From: Eikenella halliae
GTDB lineage: Bacteria; Pseudomonadota; Gammaproteobacteria; Burkholderiales; Neisseriaceae
Direction: 5' to 3'
Assembly: GCF_001648475.1 (NCBI RefSeq)
Contig: NZ_LXSQ01000012.1
Span: 62,001 to 126,000 of the forward strand
DNA length: 64,000 nt
The position numbers and the translations under genes are program-made. Under the pieces are notes generated by a model. The model was not told where the DNA came from, made no database searches, and saw only the letters and a list, made by a program, of their open reading frames with translations. Positions 16,688 to 24,037 of this stretch are shown in pieces. Each line of letters starts with the position of its first letter. Position 1 is the first letter of the stretch.

Positions 16688-16802
16688 TATAGTGAATTAA
16701 ATTTAAACCAGTACAGCGTTGGCTCGCCTTGCCGTACTATCTGTACTGTCTGCGGCTCGTCGCCTTGTCCTGATTTTTGTTAATTCACTATAATTCACTA
16801 TA
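16688..16802. repeat. Correia-like MITE, copy 3, with a duplicated end
   Basis: From TATAGTGAATTAAATTTAAACC at 16688 to ATTCACTATA at 16792, then the terminal ten bases are repeated (ATTCACTATA) to 16802. The gap 16498-16899 otherwise holds a DUS at about 16520, another at about 16610, and no gene. Confidence 0.85.
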
Positions 16803-16835
16803 CATCGGCTATTTAGCCGGAAACAGCCAGACAAA

Positions 16836-16876
16836 AGGCTACCTGAAAATCGGTTCGATCCGTTTTCAGGTAGCCT
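16836..16876. terminator. DUS-pair hairpin downstream of pgk
   Basis: AGGCTACCTGAAAA and TTTTCAGGTAGCCT flank a 13-base loop that itself contains CGGTTCGATCCG, giving a long stem 24 bases past the pgk stop. Confidence 0.75.
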
Positions 16877-16899
16877 GTTCCTAGGTATTCAAACCGGCA

Positions 16900-18081
16900 T
16901 CAGCCCGCCGCGCGTTTTTCCAGCACGGCCACGCCGGGCAGCTGTTTGCCTTCCAGGAATTCCAAGAACGCGCCGCCGCCGGTGGAGATGTAGCTGATTT
17001 TATCGGCGATGCCGAATTTGGCGATGGCGGCCAGGGTGTCGCCGCCGCCGGCGATGGAGAAGGCGCGGCTTTCGGCGATGGCTTCGGCCATCACGCGCGT
17101 GCCTTCGGCGAAACGGTCAAACTCAAACACGCCCACCGGGCCGTTCCACACAATCGTGCCGGCTTCGCGCAGCAGGGCGGCAAGCGAGGCGGCGGATTGC
17201 GGGCCGATGTCGAGAATCATGTCGTCTGCGGCCACCTCGGCCACGGCTTTGGTTTCGGCTGCGGCATCGGCGGCAAAGGCTTTGGCGCACACCACGTCTT
17301 GCGGCAGCGGCACGGCGCCGCCTTTGGCCGCCATTTTTTCGGCCACGGCGCGGGCTTCGGCGGCTAGGTCGGCTTCGGCCAAGGAGTTGCCGATGGGCTG
17401 CCCGGCGGCAAGCAGGAAGGTGTTGGCGATGCCGCCGCCCACGATCAGCTGGTCCACTTTATCGGCCAGGCTGTTGAGGATGGTGAGTTTGGTGGACACT
17501 TTGCTGCCGGCCACAATCGCCACCAGCGGGCGGGCGGGGTTTTTCAGCGCCTTGCCCAGCGCGTCCAATTCGGCGGCCAGCAAAATGCCGGCGCAGGCAA
17601 CGGGCGCGGCTTCGGCCACGGCCACCAGCGAGGCTTCGGCGCGGTGTGCGGTGCCGAAGGCGTCGTTCACATAAATATCGCACAGCGCGGCATAGGCTTG
17701 GCCGAGCTCGGCGTTGTTTTTCTTCTCGCCTTTGTTCACGCGCACGTTTTGCAGCATCACCACTTCGCCGGGCTGCGGGCACGGCGGATTTTGCCGCCAA
17801 TCGCTGCTCACAGGCACGGTAAGGCCGAGCAGGCTGCCCAAATGTGCGGCCACGGGCGCGAGGTCGTCTTCGGGCTTGAACTCGCCTTCGGTGGGGCGGC
17901 CGAGGTGGCTCATCAGGATAACGGCCGCGCCGTTTTCCAGGCAGTGGCGCACGGAGGCGAGCGAAGCGCGGATGCGGGTGTCGTCGCCGATTTTGCCGTC
18001 TTTAATCGGCACGTTCAGGTCGGCACGGATCAGCACGGTTTTGCCGCGCACGTTTTGTTCGGTGAGCTTGAGGAAGGACAT
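16900..18081 (-). CDS. pgk: Phosphoglycerate kinase
   Basis: 393 residues, the usual length. Visible PGK signatures are RADLNVPIKDGKI (about 19-31), SHLGRPTEGE (59-68), the VNDAFGTAHRAEASLV hinge-proximal block, GSKVSTK, and the nucleotide-binding GGGDTLAAIAKFG and STGGGAFLEFLEG near the end. It transfers phosphate between 1,3-bisphosphoglycerate and ADP in glycolysis/gluconeogenesis. It stands alone between a DUS-pair terminator and the hpf terminator. Confidence 0.97.
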   Translation of the reverse strand: MSFLKLTEQNVRGKTVLIRADLNVPIKDGKIGDDTRIRASLASVRHCLENGAAVILMSHLGRPTEGEFKPEDDLAPVAAHLGSLLGLTVPVSSDWRQNPPCPQPGEVVMLQNVRVNKGEKKNNAELGQAYAALCDIYVNDAFGTAHRAEASLVAVAEAAPVACAGILLAAELDALGKALKNPARPLVAIVAGSKVSTKLTILNSLADKVDQLIVGGGIANTFLLAAGQPIGNSLAEADLAAEARAVAEKMAAKGGAVPLPQDVVCAKAFAADAAAETKAVAEVAADDMILDIGPQSAASLAALLREAGTIVWNGPVGVFEFDRFAEGTRVMAEAIAESRAFSIAGGGDTLAAIAKFGIADKISYISTGGGAFLEFLEGKQLPGVAVLEKRAAG

Positions 18082-18244
18082 GGTTATCTCTTTTGGTTTC
18101 AGTTATTTGGTTGGAAAAATCGGGCGGCTGTGCCAGCCGCGCAAAACGCCGCCATTATCTTATAAACGGTTGGGCGGCGCAAACGGGTGGAATGGGGTAG
18201 TTTGGTTTTCAGGTAGCCTTTTCCAATCCTCCCGTTCTAGTAAA

Positions 18245-18268
18245 AAAGCAGGCTTTTCAGCCTGCTTT
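18245..18268 (-). terminator. Rho-independent terminator after hpf
   Basis: AAAGCAGGC-TTTTCA-GCCTGCTTT; on the minus strand the stem is followed by TTTTTT. It closes the kdsC...hpf gene string and is not built from DUS. Confidence 0.85.
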
Positions 18269-18296
18269 CTCTATGCCCGACCGGGCGGTTCAAAGT

Positions 18297-18617
18297 TTAT
18301 TCGATGTTCAGCTTGCCGCTGGGTTCGGCGCGGTGCTGTTGTTTTTTCTCTTTGTGTTTGAGTACGGCGCGGTCGAGTTTGTCCACCAAAAGGTCGATGG
18401 CGGCGTACATGTCTTTATCGGTTTGGTCGAGGTGCAGGTCTTTGCCGGCCATATGCCAATCCACTTCTGCTTTCTGCACCAGTTTGTCCACCGACAGGGT
18501 GACGGTGGCGGAAATCACGTTGTCGCTGTGGCGGACGATGCGTTCGAGTTTGCCGCTGATGTAGTCGTTCAGGGCTTGGGTAATCTCGATGTTGATTCCG
18601 TTGATTTTCAGGTTCAT
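18297..18617 (-). CDS. hpf: Ribosome hibernation-promoting factor
   Basis: 106 residues of the short HPF/YfiA type (MNLKINGINIEITQALNDYI, then LHLDQTDKDMYAAIDLLVDKLDRAVLKHKEK), without the long-form dimerisation domain. It binds the 30S A/P site and promotes ribosome dimers in slow growth. It follows rpoN by 43 bases, the common proteobacterial order lptB-rpoN-hpf, and ends at a strong terminator. An AAAAGGAG site precedes the ATG. Confidence 0.95.
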   Translation of the reverse strand: MNLKINGINIEITQALNDYISGKLERIVRHSDNVISATVTLSVDKLVQKAEVDWHMAGKDLHLDQTDKDMYAAIDLLVDKLDRAVLKHKEKKQQHRAEPSGKLNIE

Positions 18618-18660
18618 GGCTCACTCCTTTTCAGGTGGGTTGGCTGCGCGCGGCGGCAAG

Positions 18661-20031
18661 CTAGGCTTTCTGCTTGCGTTGGTGCGCAGGCGGGAAATTG
18701 AGTTCTTCGCGATATTTGGCCACGGTGCGCCTGGCGAGTACGATGCCTTGCAGGGCGAGCCGCTCGGACATGGCTTGGTCGGAGAGCGGTTTGCGTTTGT
18801 CTTCACCGGCAATCAGGCTTTCGATCAGGGCTTTCACGGCGTTGGCGCTGATGCCGTCGCCGTCTTCTTCGTTGCTGTAGGCGGCTGCCTGGCTGAAAAA
18901 ATAGCGTAGCGGAAATACGCCTTGCGGGCAAGCCAAATATTTTTGGTTCACGGCGCGGGACACGGTGCTCTCGGCCAGGCCGAGGTTGGCGGCGGTTTCT
19001 TTAATGGTGAGCGGCACAAGGCCAATAGCGCCGAAGGAGAAGAAGTCGGCCTGACGCTCCAAAATGGTTTCGGCCAGCCGCAACACGGTGCTTTTGCGCT
19101 GCTCCAGCGAGCTTAGCAATACTTTAGCTTCATTGAGCTTTTGTTTCAACTCCGGCGCTTCGCTGCCGTATTCGGCGAGCAGGTCGGAATATTCCTGATT
19201 GAGCTGCACTTGCGGCCAGGCCTGGCGGTACATGCCCACCGTCCATTCGCCGGTTTCGGGGTCGGGGCGGATCCACACGTCGGGATCGACGTATTCGGTG
19301 TGGCCGGAGCCGGAAAGGCCGTAGGCGGGGAAGGGGTTGAGGGAGGCGACGAGGGCTTGAGCGGCTTCGATGGTGGCGGCGCTGTATTGGGGGAATTTTT
19401 TGCGCACTTGCTGCGGCAGGCTGCTTTTGGCGATGTCGGGCAGGAAGTGTTTCACCAGCTGCACGGCGCAGAATACGGTGTCGTCCGGCTGCCGCCGCGA
19501 CAGCTGGAGCAGTAATGATTCGCCCAAATCGCGCGCGCCCACGCCGGGGGGGTCGAACTGTTGCAGGTGGCGCAGGGCTTCGGCCATGTCGTCTTCATCA
19601 AGCATCCATTCGAGCGGGGAGTTTTCCACGATGTCGGTGAGGCTGTCGTTCAGGTAGCCTTGGTCATCGAGATAATCAATCAGCAAATGCACGCGGGCGG
19701 CTTGGTCTTCGTCTAGCGGGTGTTCGCACACCTGTTCGTGCAGCATGCGGCGGAAATCGGCTTCGTCGGCCACGGTTTCCCACACGTCGCTCTCTTCCAT
19801 GCTGTTGGTTTTGCGGGTAACGGGCAGGGCGGCGGAATAATGGGGTTCGGGCTCGCTGCTGTCGGCCGGGTCGTGTTCCGGCCGTTCAAGCAGAGGGTTG
19901 TCGGCCAGCCAGTTTTCCACTTCTTCGGCCAATTCCAGCGACGACATATGCAAAATGCGCAATGATTGCTGCTGCTTCTGATTAAGCTGCTGGGTTTGGC
20001 GCAGTTTGAGTTTGACGGATTGCTGGGTCAT
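18661..20031 (-). CDS. rpoN: RNA polymerase sigma-54 factor
   Basis: 456 residues with all three regions: Gln/Leu-rich activator-interacting N-terminus (LRQTQQLNQKQQQSLRILHM), core-binding domain with the helix-turn-helix at about residue 340-375 (TIKETAANLGLAESTVSRAVNQKYL), and the RpoN box ARRTVAKYRE (433-442), which reads the -24 element. Nothing looks truncated, although neisserial rpoN loci are known in degenerate form in some species. It lies 18 bases downstream of lptB; that gap contains a DUS. No sigma-54 activator gene is in the window. Confidence 0.95.
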   Translation of the reverse strand: MTQQSVKLKLRQTQQLNQKQQQSLRILHMSSLELAEEVENWLADNPLLERPEHDPADSSEPEPHYSAALPVTRKTNSMEESDVWETVADEADFRRMLHEQVCEHPLDEDQAARVHLLIDYLDDQGYLNDSLTDIVENSPLEWMLDEDDMAEALRHLQQFDPPGVGARDLGESLLLQLSRRQPDDTVFCAVQLVKHFLPDIAKSSLPQQVRKKFPQYSAATIEAAQALVASLNPFPAYGLSGSGHTEYVDPDVWIRPDPETGEWTVGMYRQAWPQVQLNQEYSDLLAEYGSEAPELKQKLNEAKVLLSSLEQRKSTVLRLAETILERQADFFSFGAIGLVPLTIKETAANLGLAESTVSRAVNQKYLACPQGVFPLRYFFSQAAAYSNEEDGDGISANAVKALIESLIAGEDKRKPLSDQAMSERLALQGIVLARRTVAKYREELNFPPAHQRKQKA

Positions 20032-20049
20032 TTGAGGCTACCTGAAACC

Positions 20050-20784
20050 TTAGTAATCGAAGTTTTCGCCCAAATACACGGCGCGGACTTCTTCGTTGCC
20101 CACCAATTCTTCGGGGCGGCCGCTGGCCAGCACGGCGCCGTTGTTGATGATATAGGCCCGGTCGCAGATGCGCAGGGTTTCGCGCACGTTGTGGTCGGTA
20201 ATCAGCACGCCGATGCCGCGCTGTTTGAGGAAGTTGATGATGTTTTGAATGTCGATAACGGCAATCGGGTCGACGCCGGCGAAGGGCTCGTCCAACAGGA
20301 TGAAACGCGGGCTCATGGCCAGCACGCGGGCGATTTCCACCCGGCGCCGTTCGCCGCCGGAGAGGGCGGGGGCGGGGCTTTGCCGCAGGTGGGTGATGTT
20401 GAGGTCGGCCAGCAGGTCGTTGAGGTGCGCTTCGATGGCGTCGCGGTCGGTTTCGTGCAATTGCAGGATGGCGCGGATGTTTTCCTCCACCGTCATCTTG
20501 CGGAAAATCGAGGCTTCCTGCGGCAGGTAGCCCAGGCCTAGGCGGGCGCGCTGATACACGGTCATGTGGCGCAGCTCGTGACCGTCCAGCCGGATGGTGC
20601 CGTGGTCGGCGGCCACCAGGCCGACAATCATATAAAAGCTGGTGGTTTTGCCCGCGCCGTTGGGGCCGAGCAGGCCGACTACTTCGCCGCTTTCGATATC
20701 GAGCGAGAAATCCTGCACCACTTGGCGCTGTTTGAAACTTTTGCGCAGCTGTTTAACGCTGAGGCGGCTGTGCGGTGTGGTCAT
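20050..20784 (-). CDS. lptB: LPS export ABC transporter ATP-binding protein
   Basis: 244 residues. ABC motifs: GLLGPNGAGKTTSFYMIVGLV (Walker A), YLPQEASIFRKMTVEEN (Q-loop region typical of LptB), ALSGGERRRVEIARAL-type signature, LLDEPFAGVDPIAV (Walker B/D-loop) and ITDHNVRETL (switch His). It energises LPS extraction from the inner membrane with LptFG (not in this window) and the LptC-LptA bridge encoded just upstream. Confidence 0.96.
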   Translation of the reverse strand: MTTPHSRLSVKQLRKSFKQRQVVQDFSLDIESGEVVGLLGPNGAGKTTSFYMIVGLVAADHGTIRLDGHELRHMTVYQRARLGLGYLPQEASIFRKMTVEENIRAILQLHETDRDAIEAHLNDLLADLNITHLRQSPAPALSGGERRRVEIARVLAMSPRFILLDEPFAGVDPIAVIDIQNIINFLKQRGIGVLITDHNVRETLRICDRAYIINNGAVLASGRPEELVGNEEVRAVYLGENFDY

Positions 20785-20864
20785 GGTTTGGTTTTCCCTT
20801 GTGTTTGTTGGGTATCGGAGGCAGCTCTGGGGTTACCTGAAAAATAGGGTTGCCATATGCGGTT

Positions 20865-21218
20865 TCAATGTGTGGCAGGGTTTTGCAGCTGCATTATTTG
20901 GTCTCGCTGCACCTGCAACACGCCCGGCACGCGCTCCAGGCTACGGATGGCCTGTGCCATATCTTGCTGCGGCGGGATGCGAGCGGCGATGCCGTTGATG
21001 TTTGTATAACGGTACACCAGCTCGGCCTGCATTTCGCGTACGGCCTGAAGCAGCGGCTCCGCGCCGACGGCAGGGTCGTATAACACAATCAGCACCCGGT
21101 TAGCTGCCTGTTCCGGCTGGGCACTGAGTGCACTTGGCGCGGCGGTGGCGGCAGGCTGCGGGGCGGTGCAGGCGGTCAGCATGGCCAGGCAGACGAGGAA
21201 GAGGGCGCGGATGTTCAT
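20865..21218 (-). CDS. Small lipoprotein with a possible peptidase-inhibitor I9-like fold
   Basis: 117 residues. A short signal peptide ends in the lipobox LTAC (Cys17), then an Ala/Pro-rich linker, then a compact domain from about residue 40: RVLIVLYDPAVG...LVYRYTNINGIAARIPPQQDMAQAIRSLERVPGVLQVQRDQIMQL. The spacing of the hydrophobic strand, the INGIAARI stretch and a final V-x-x-V-x-x-D resemble the I9 propeptide/inhibitor domain of subtilases; this is inference from pattern. It sits inside the lpt gene string between yjbR and lptB. Confidence 0.7.
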   Translation of the reverse strand: MNIRALFLVCLAMLTACTAPQPAATAAPSALSAQPEQAANRVLIVLYDPAVGAEPLLQAVREMQAELVYRYTNINGIAARIPPQQDMAQAIRSLERVPGVLQVQRDQIMQLQNPATH

Positions 21219-21374
21219 GGTTGCTTGGTTTTCGGTTTCAGGTAGCCTGTGCGGCGTGGGGCTGGCTGGATATTCTGTTCAGCAATGCAAAAAGCGTTTT
21301 ATTTTTCAGGTAGCCCCTCAAATGCGGGCTGCCTGAAACCGCTTGAGGCTACCTGAAACCGGTATTGCAGGCTT

Positions 21375-21755
21375 TCAGGTAGCCTGTTTCCTGATCTTGG
21401 CTTTGCCTTGCGTGAGGCGGAAGCTGTCGTCGATCAGTTGGCGGATGAGCGCGTCGTCGGCCTGTTCCAATTCGATGCTCAGCCAGTGTTCTTTGCTCAT
21501 GTGGTAGGCGGGCAGGATGCCGGTTTGGGCGCGCATGGCGCCGATGTGTTCGGGGCGGCATTTCACATTGAGCAGGGGCACGGTGCGGCCGGGGGCGCGC
21601 CCGAGTTTTTCCGCCGGTACGGGCAGGTACACGCCAAACCATTTGCGGTTGCCGCCGTGGCGGAATACGGCGTATTCGGGGAAGCGGGAAAAGGGATGGT
21701 CGGGCGCGGCGCGGTAGCATTCGGCCATTTCGGCAAACAGGGTTTCGGCCTTCAT
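21375..21755 (-). CDS. MmcQ/YjbR family protein
   Basis: 126 residues. The core (KWFGVYLPVP, LLNVKCRPEHIGAMRA, ILPAYHMSKEHWLSIEL, LIRQLIDDSFRLTQGK) fits the YjbR/MmcQ CyaY-like fold, a family often called DNA-binding but of unproven function. The last codons CAG GCT ACC TGA are a DUS, so the uptake sequence supplies the final residues and the stop. It starts 10 bases after lptA and is probably cotranscribed. Confidence 0.85.
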   Translation of the reverse strand: MKAETLFAEMAECYRAAPDHPFSRFPEYAVFRHGGNRKWFGVYLPVPAEKLGRAPGRTVPLLNVKCRPEHIGAMRAQTGILPAYHMSKEHWLSIELEQADDALIRQLIDDSFRLTQGKAKIRKQAT

Positions 21756-21765
21756 CCCGCTTTCC

Positions 21766-22281
21766 TTATTTCTGCTGCGGCTGGATGGTGATGCTCACGC
21801 GGCCTTTGTTCGCGTTGCTGCGGCTGCCGCCCAGCACGGTATAAACTTCGGTGCGGGTGTTGTAGGTAATGGTGTCGCCGCTGGCCCGGTCGCCGCCGCG
21901 TTCGAGCTTGGCGCCGCCGCTGAGTTTCACGATGCCGGTGGCGGATTGGTATTCCACGCGGGCGGCCTGGCCTTTCACGGTGCCTTGGCGGTCGAGCTGC
22001 TGGCCGAAGTGTACGGGGCTGCCGGAGGCGGTCATGCTTTGCGCGCCATCGGCGGCTTTCACCACGCGCACTTTGGCGGCGCGGATATACATGGTGCCCT
22101 GCTGGATAACCACGTTGCCGGAAAATTCGGTGCTGCGGTTGCCTTGGTCGAGCGAGCCTTGGTCGGCTTCGATTTGGATGGGCTGGTTGCGGTCGGAGGT
22201 GAGCGCAGAAGCCGCGACGGGCAGCAGCAGGGCGGCGAGGAGGAGGGCGCGGGCGGGTTTAATGTTGTTGTTTGGGGTCAT
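21766..22281 (-). CDS. lptA: LPS transport periplasmic protein LptA
   Basis: 171 residues: a cleavable signal peptide (about 1-27, LLLAALLLPVAASA), then the OstA-like beta-jellyroll repeats (IQIEADQGSLDQGNRSTEFSGNVVIQQGTMYIRAAKVRV; AARVEYQSATGIVKLSGGAKLERGGDRASGDTITYN). LptA polymerises as the periplasmic bridge carrying LPS to LptD. It overlaps the lptC end by 23 bases, implying coupled translation. Confidence 0.95.
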   Translation of the reverse strand: MTPNNNIKPARALLLAALLLPVAASALTSDRNQPIQIEADQGSLDQGNRSTEFSGNVVIQQGTMYIRAAKVRVVKAADGAQSMTASGSPVHFGQQLDRQGTVKGQAARVEYQSATGIVKLSGGAKLERGGDRASGDTITYNTRTEVYTVLGGSRSNANKGRVSITIQPQQK

Positions 22282-22840
22282 AAATCACGGCCTTAATGCG
22301 GGAGGAGAGGTTGAGCAATCCTTGTTTGTGGTTGTAGGTCATGCCTTGGGCGGTGCCGTGGGAGGCGCCGTATTGATAGTTCACCAAATCTTGGGTTTGT
22401 GCGGTTTGGGTTTGGGTGTTGACGGTGAGGCTATTAGTTTGAAGGCGGCCGGCGGGCTGGCCGTTCATGGCGGGTTTGTCGAACACCACGTTTTTCTCGA
22501 ACACCACTTGGTTTTCGCTGCCGATATAGTGCGCCTGATCGGCGCTGATGCGGTACACCATCTGCCCGCCTTGCGAAAACATCACGTTGGGCTCGGCCAG
22601 GTAGCCGTCTTGGCGGTTGGGGAACTGCCAGGCGCGGGTGGCGGTGAGCTGTTGGGTCAGGCTGCCGTCGGCGGCGAAGCGGCGGCCCCGGATGCCGAAA
22701 ATCTGGTATTGCGGCTCGTGCGGGTCGAGCGGGGTGTCTGCGGTTTCGAGTTGGCTGATGCGGTCGAGCCAGAAGCTCACGCCGCCGAGCGCGAGTGCCA
22801 ACACCAGCGGAAACCACCAGCCGCCGAATCGTTTAATCAT
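22259..22840 (-). CDS. lptC: LPS export protein LptC
   Basis: 193 residues with one N-terminal membrane anchor (about 7-24) and a periplasmic jellyroll (EPQYQIFGIRGRRFAADGSLTQQ, PNVMFSQGGQMVYRISADQAHY, VVFEKNVVF). LptC docks on LptFG and hands LPS to LptA. The open frame extends far upstream through kdsC in another frame, but the true ATG overlaps the kdsC stop as ATGA. Confidence 0.93.
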   Translation of the reverse strand: MIKRFGGWWFPLVLALALGGVSFWLDRISQLETADTPLDPHEPQYQIFGIRGRRFAADGSLTQQLTATRAWQFPNRQDGYLAEPNVMFSQGGQMVYRISADQAHYIGSENQVVFEKNVVFDKPAMNGQPAGRLQTNSLTVNTQTQTAQTQDLVNYQYGASHGTAQGMTYNHKQGLLNLSSRIKAVIYDPKQQH

Positions 22841-23385
22841 TCTGTGTATTGCTCCCAAGCGGTTTTCAGGTAGCCTTTGGCCTGCATGATGACTTCGCAC
22901 AATTCGCGCACGGCACCGGCGCCGGCCGGGCGGCGGGTGATGTAGGCGGCGTGCTGCAACACCCATTCGTGCGCCTCGGGCACGGCGGCGGGCAGGCCGC
23001 AGCGCACCATCACGGGCAAATCCACCACGTCGTCGCCGATGTAGGCGCATTCGTGTTCGGCCACGCCGGCGGCTTCGCGCAATTGAGCGTAGGCGGCGCG
23101 TTTGTCGCTGATGCCTTTGAAGTAGTGCCGGATACCGAGCTGTTTGGCGCGCACGGCCACAGAAGGGGCATCGCGGCCGGTGATGATGGCGGTTTGCACG
23201 CCGCATTGGTGCAGCATTTTGATGCCGTGCCCGTCGAGCGTATGGAAGGCCTTGATTTCTTCGCCGTTGTCGCGGATGAAGATGCGGCCGTCGGTGAGCA
23301 CGCCGTCCACGTCCATAATCAGCAGTTTGATTTCGGCGGCACGGCGGCGCAGGTATTCGGGCAATTCGGGCAGAATAGGGCTCAT
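22837..23385 (-). CDS. kdsC: 3-deoxy-D-manno-octulosonate 8-phosphate phosphatase
   Basis: 182 residues of the HAD C0 type: LLIMDVDGVLTDG holds the nucleophile and acid/base Asp, IITGRDAP is motif II, and AYIGDDVVDLPVM is motif IV. It removes phosphate from KDO-8-P before CMP-KDO formation for the LOS core. It leads the string kdsC-lptC-lptA-yjbR-lipoprotein-lptB-rpoN-hpf. A DUS near the end is translated as AKGYLK. Confidence 0.95.
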   Translation of the reverse strand: MSPILPELPEYLRRRAAEIKLLIMDVDGVLTDGRIFIRDNGEEIKAFHTLDGHGIKMLHQCGVQTAIITGRDAPSVAVRAKQLGIRHYFKGISDKRAAYAQLREAAGVAEHECAYIGDDVVDLPVMVRCGLPAAVPEAHEWVLQHAAYITRRPAGAGAVRELCEVIMQAKGYLKTAWEQYTE

Positions 23386-24037
23386 GCGGGCAATCTCAAT
23401 TTCGAATTAGACCCATGATAACATGCCCTAGCACGGGCACAAACCCGTTCGGCACGGTTTTTGCTTGGCACGGCAGCGCAAGGAAAAGGCTATCTGAAAA
23501 CATTCAAATGGTTTTCAGGTAGCCTTTTTGGGATTTGGGTTAAGATAACAATCTGATAAGAATGAAAAAATATATTTTCAGGTAGCCTGTTCGGCCGGTA
23601 GCCCGTCTGCGCGGGCTGTTTCGATAGCCATCGGCTTGAGGCCTTGTGTTCTTCACTTAAGTTTGCGCTTTTATTCCGCCAAAATACCGGCTCGGGCTTC
23701 ATCGAAACATCGGTTCAGTGCGTTAAAACATTGTTTAATTTTATTCTCAGTTACATTTATTTTGTTCTACTTCTGCAGGTTATTTGCAAGCTTCTTTACG
23801 CATATTGACTTATTCTGTTGCTTTCCAGTATAAGCAAAACTAGGTTGTCCGTTTTTGCAGCAGGCAGCCATAGCAAAAACACTTATTTTTTCATGCCGGC
23901 GGCAAGCCGGAGGCAGTATGGCAAGGCAAGCCAACGCGGTAATGAAGAAACAGGTGCTTTGGCGATACCCCAGCAATACACCGTCAAACCGCCCCGGGGC
24001 GGCTAGGAAAATCAAGGAAAACAACAAGGAGCAGAGC
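23386..24037. other. Long intergenic region between divergent kdsC and putP
   Basis: 652 bases with no credible gene. It holds the kdsC promoter side, a DUS-pair hairpin at 23484-23529 (one arm reads GGCTATCTGAA), a single DUS at about 23578, an AT-rich stretch at 23690-23820 likely to contain the putP promoter, and at about 23890-23945 a scrap resembling the core of the Correia-like elements (GGCAAGCCGGAGGCAGTATGG). Confidence 0.6.

Noticed and set aside
21235..21395. Dense short repeats that might suggest a CRISPR array
   Set aside because: The repeats are DUS in both orientations and several variants, with irregular spacing and no constant spacer length; no cas genes are present.
22841..23206. 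N-terminal extension of lptC through kdsC
   Set aside because: The frame is open but encodes Arg-rich out-of-frame kdsC sequence; the true LptC membrane anchor starts at 22840.
23855..24037. 61-codon N-terminal extension of putP
   Set aside because: It reads through repeat-like DNA and lacks a ribosome site, while AAGGAG precedes the ATG at 24038.
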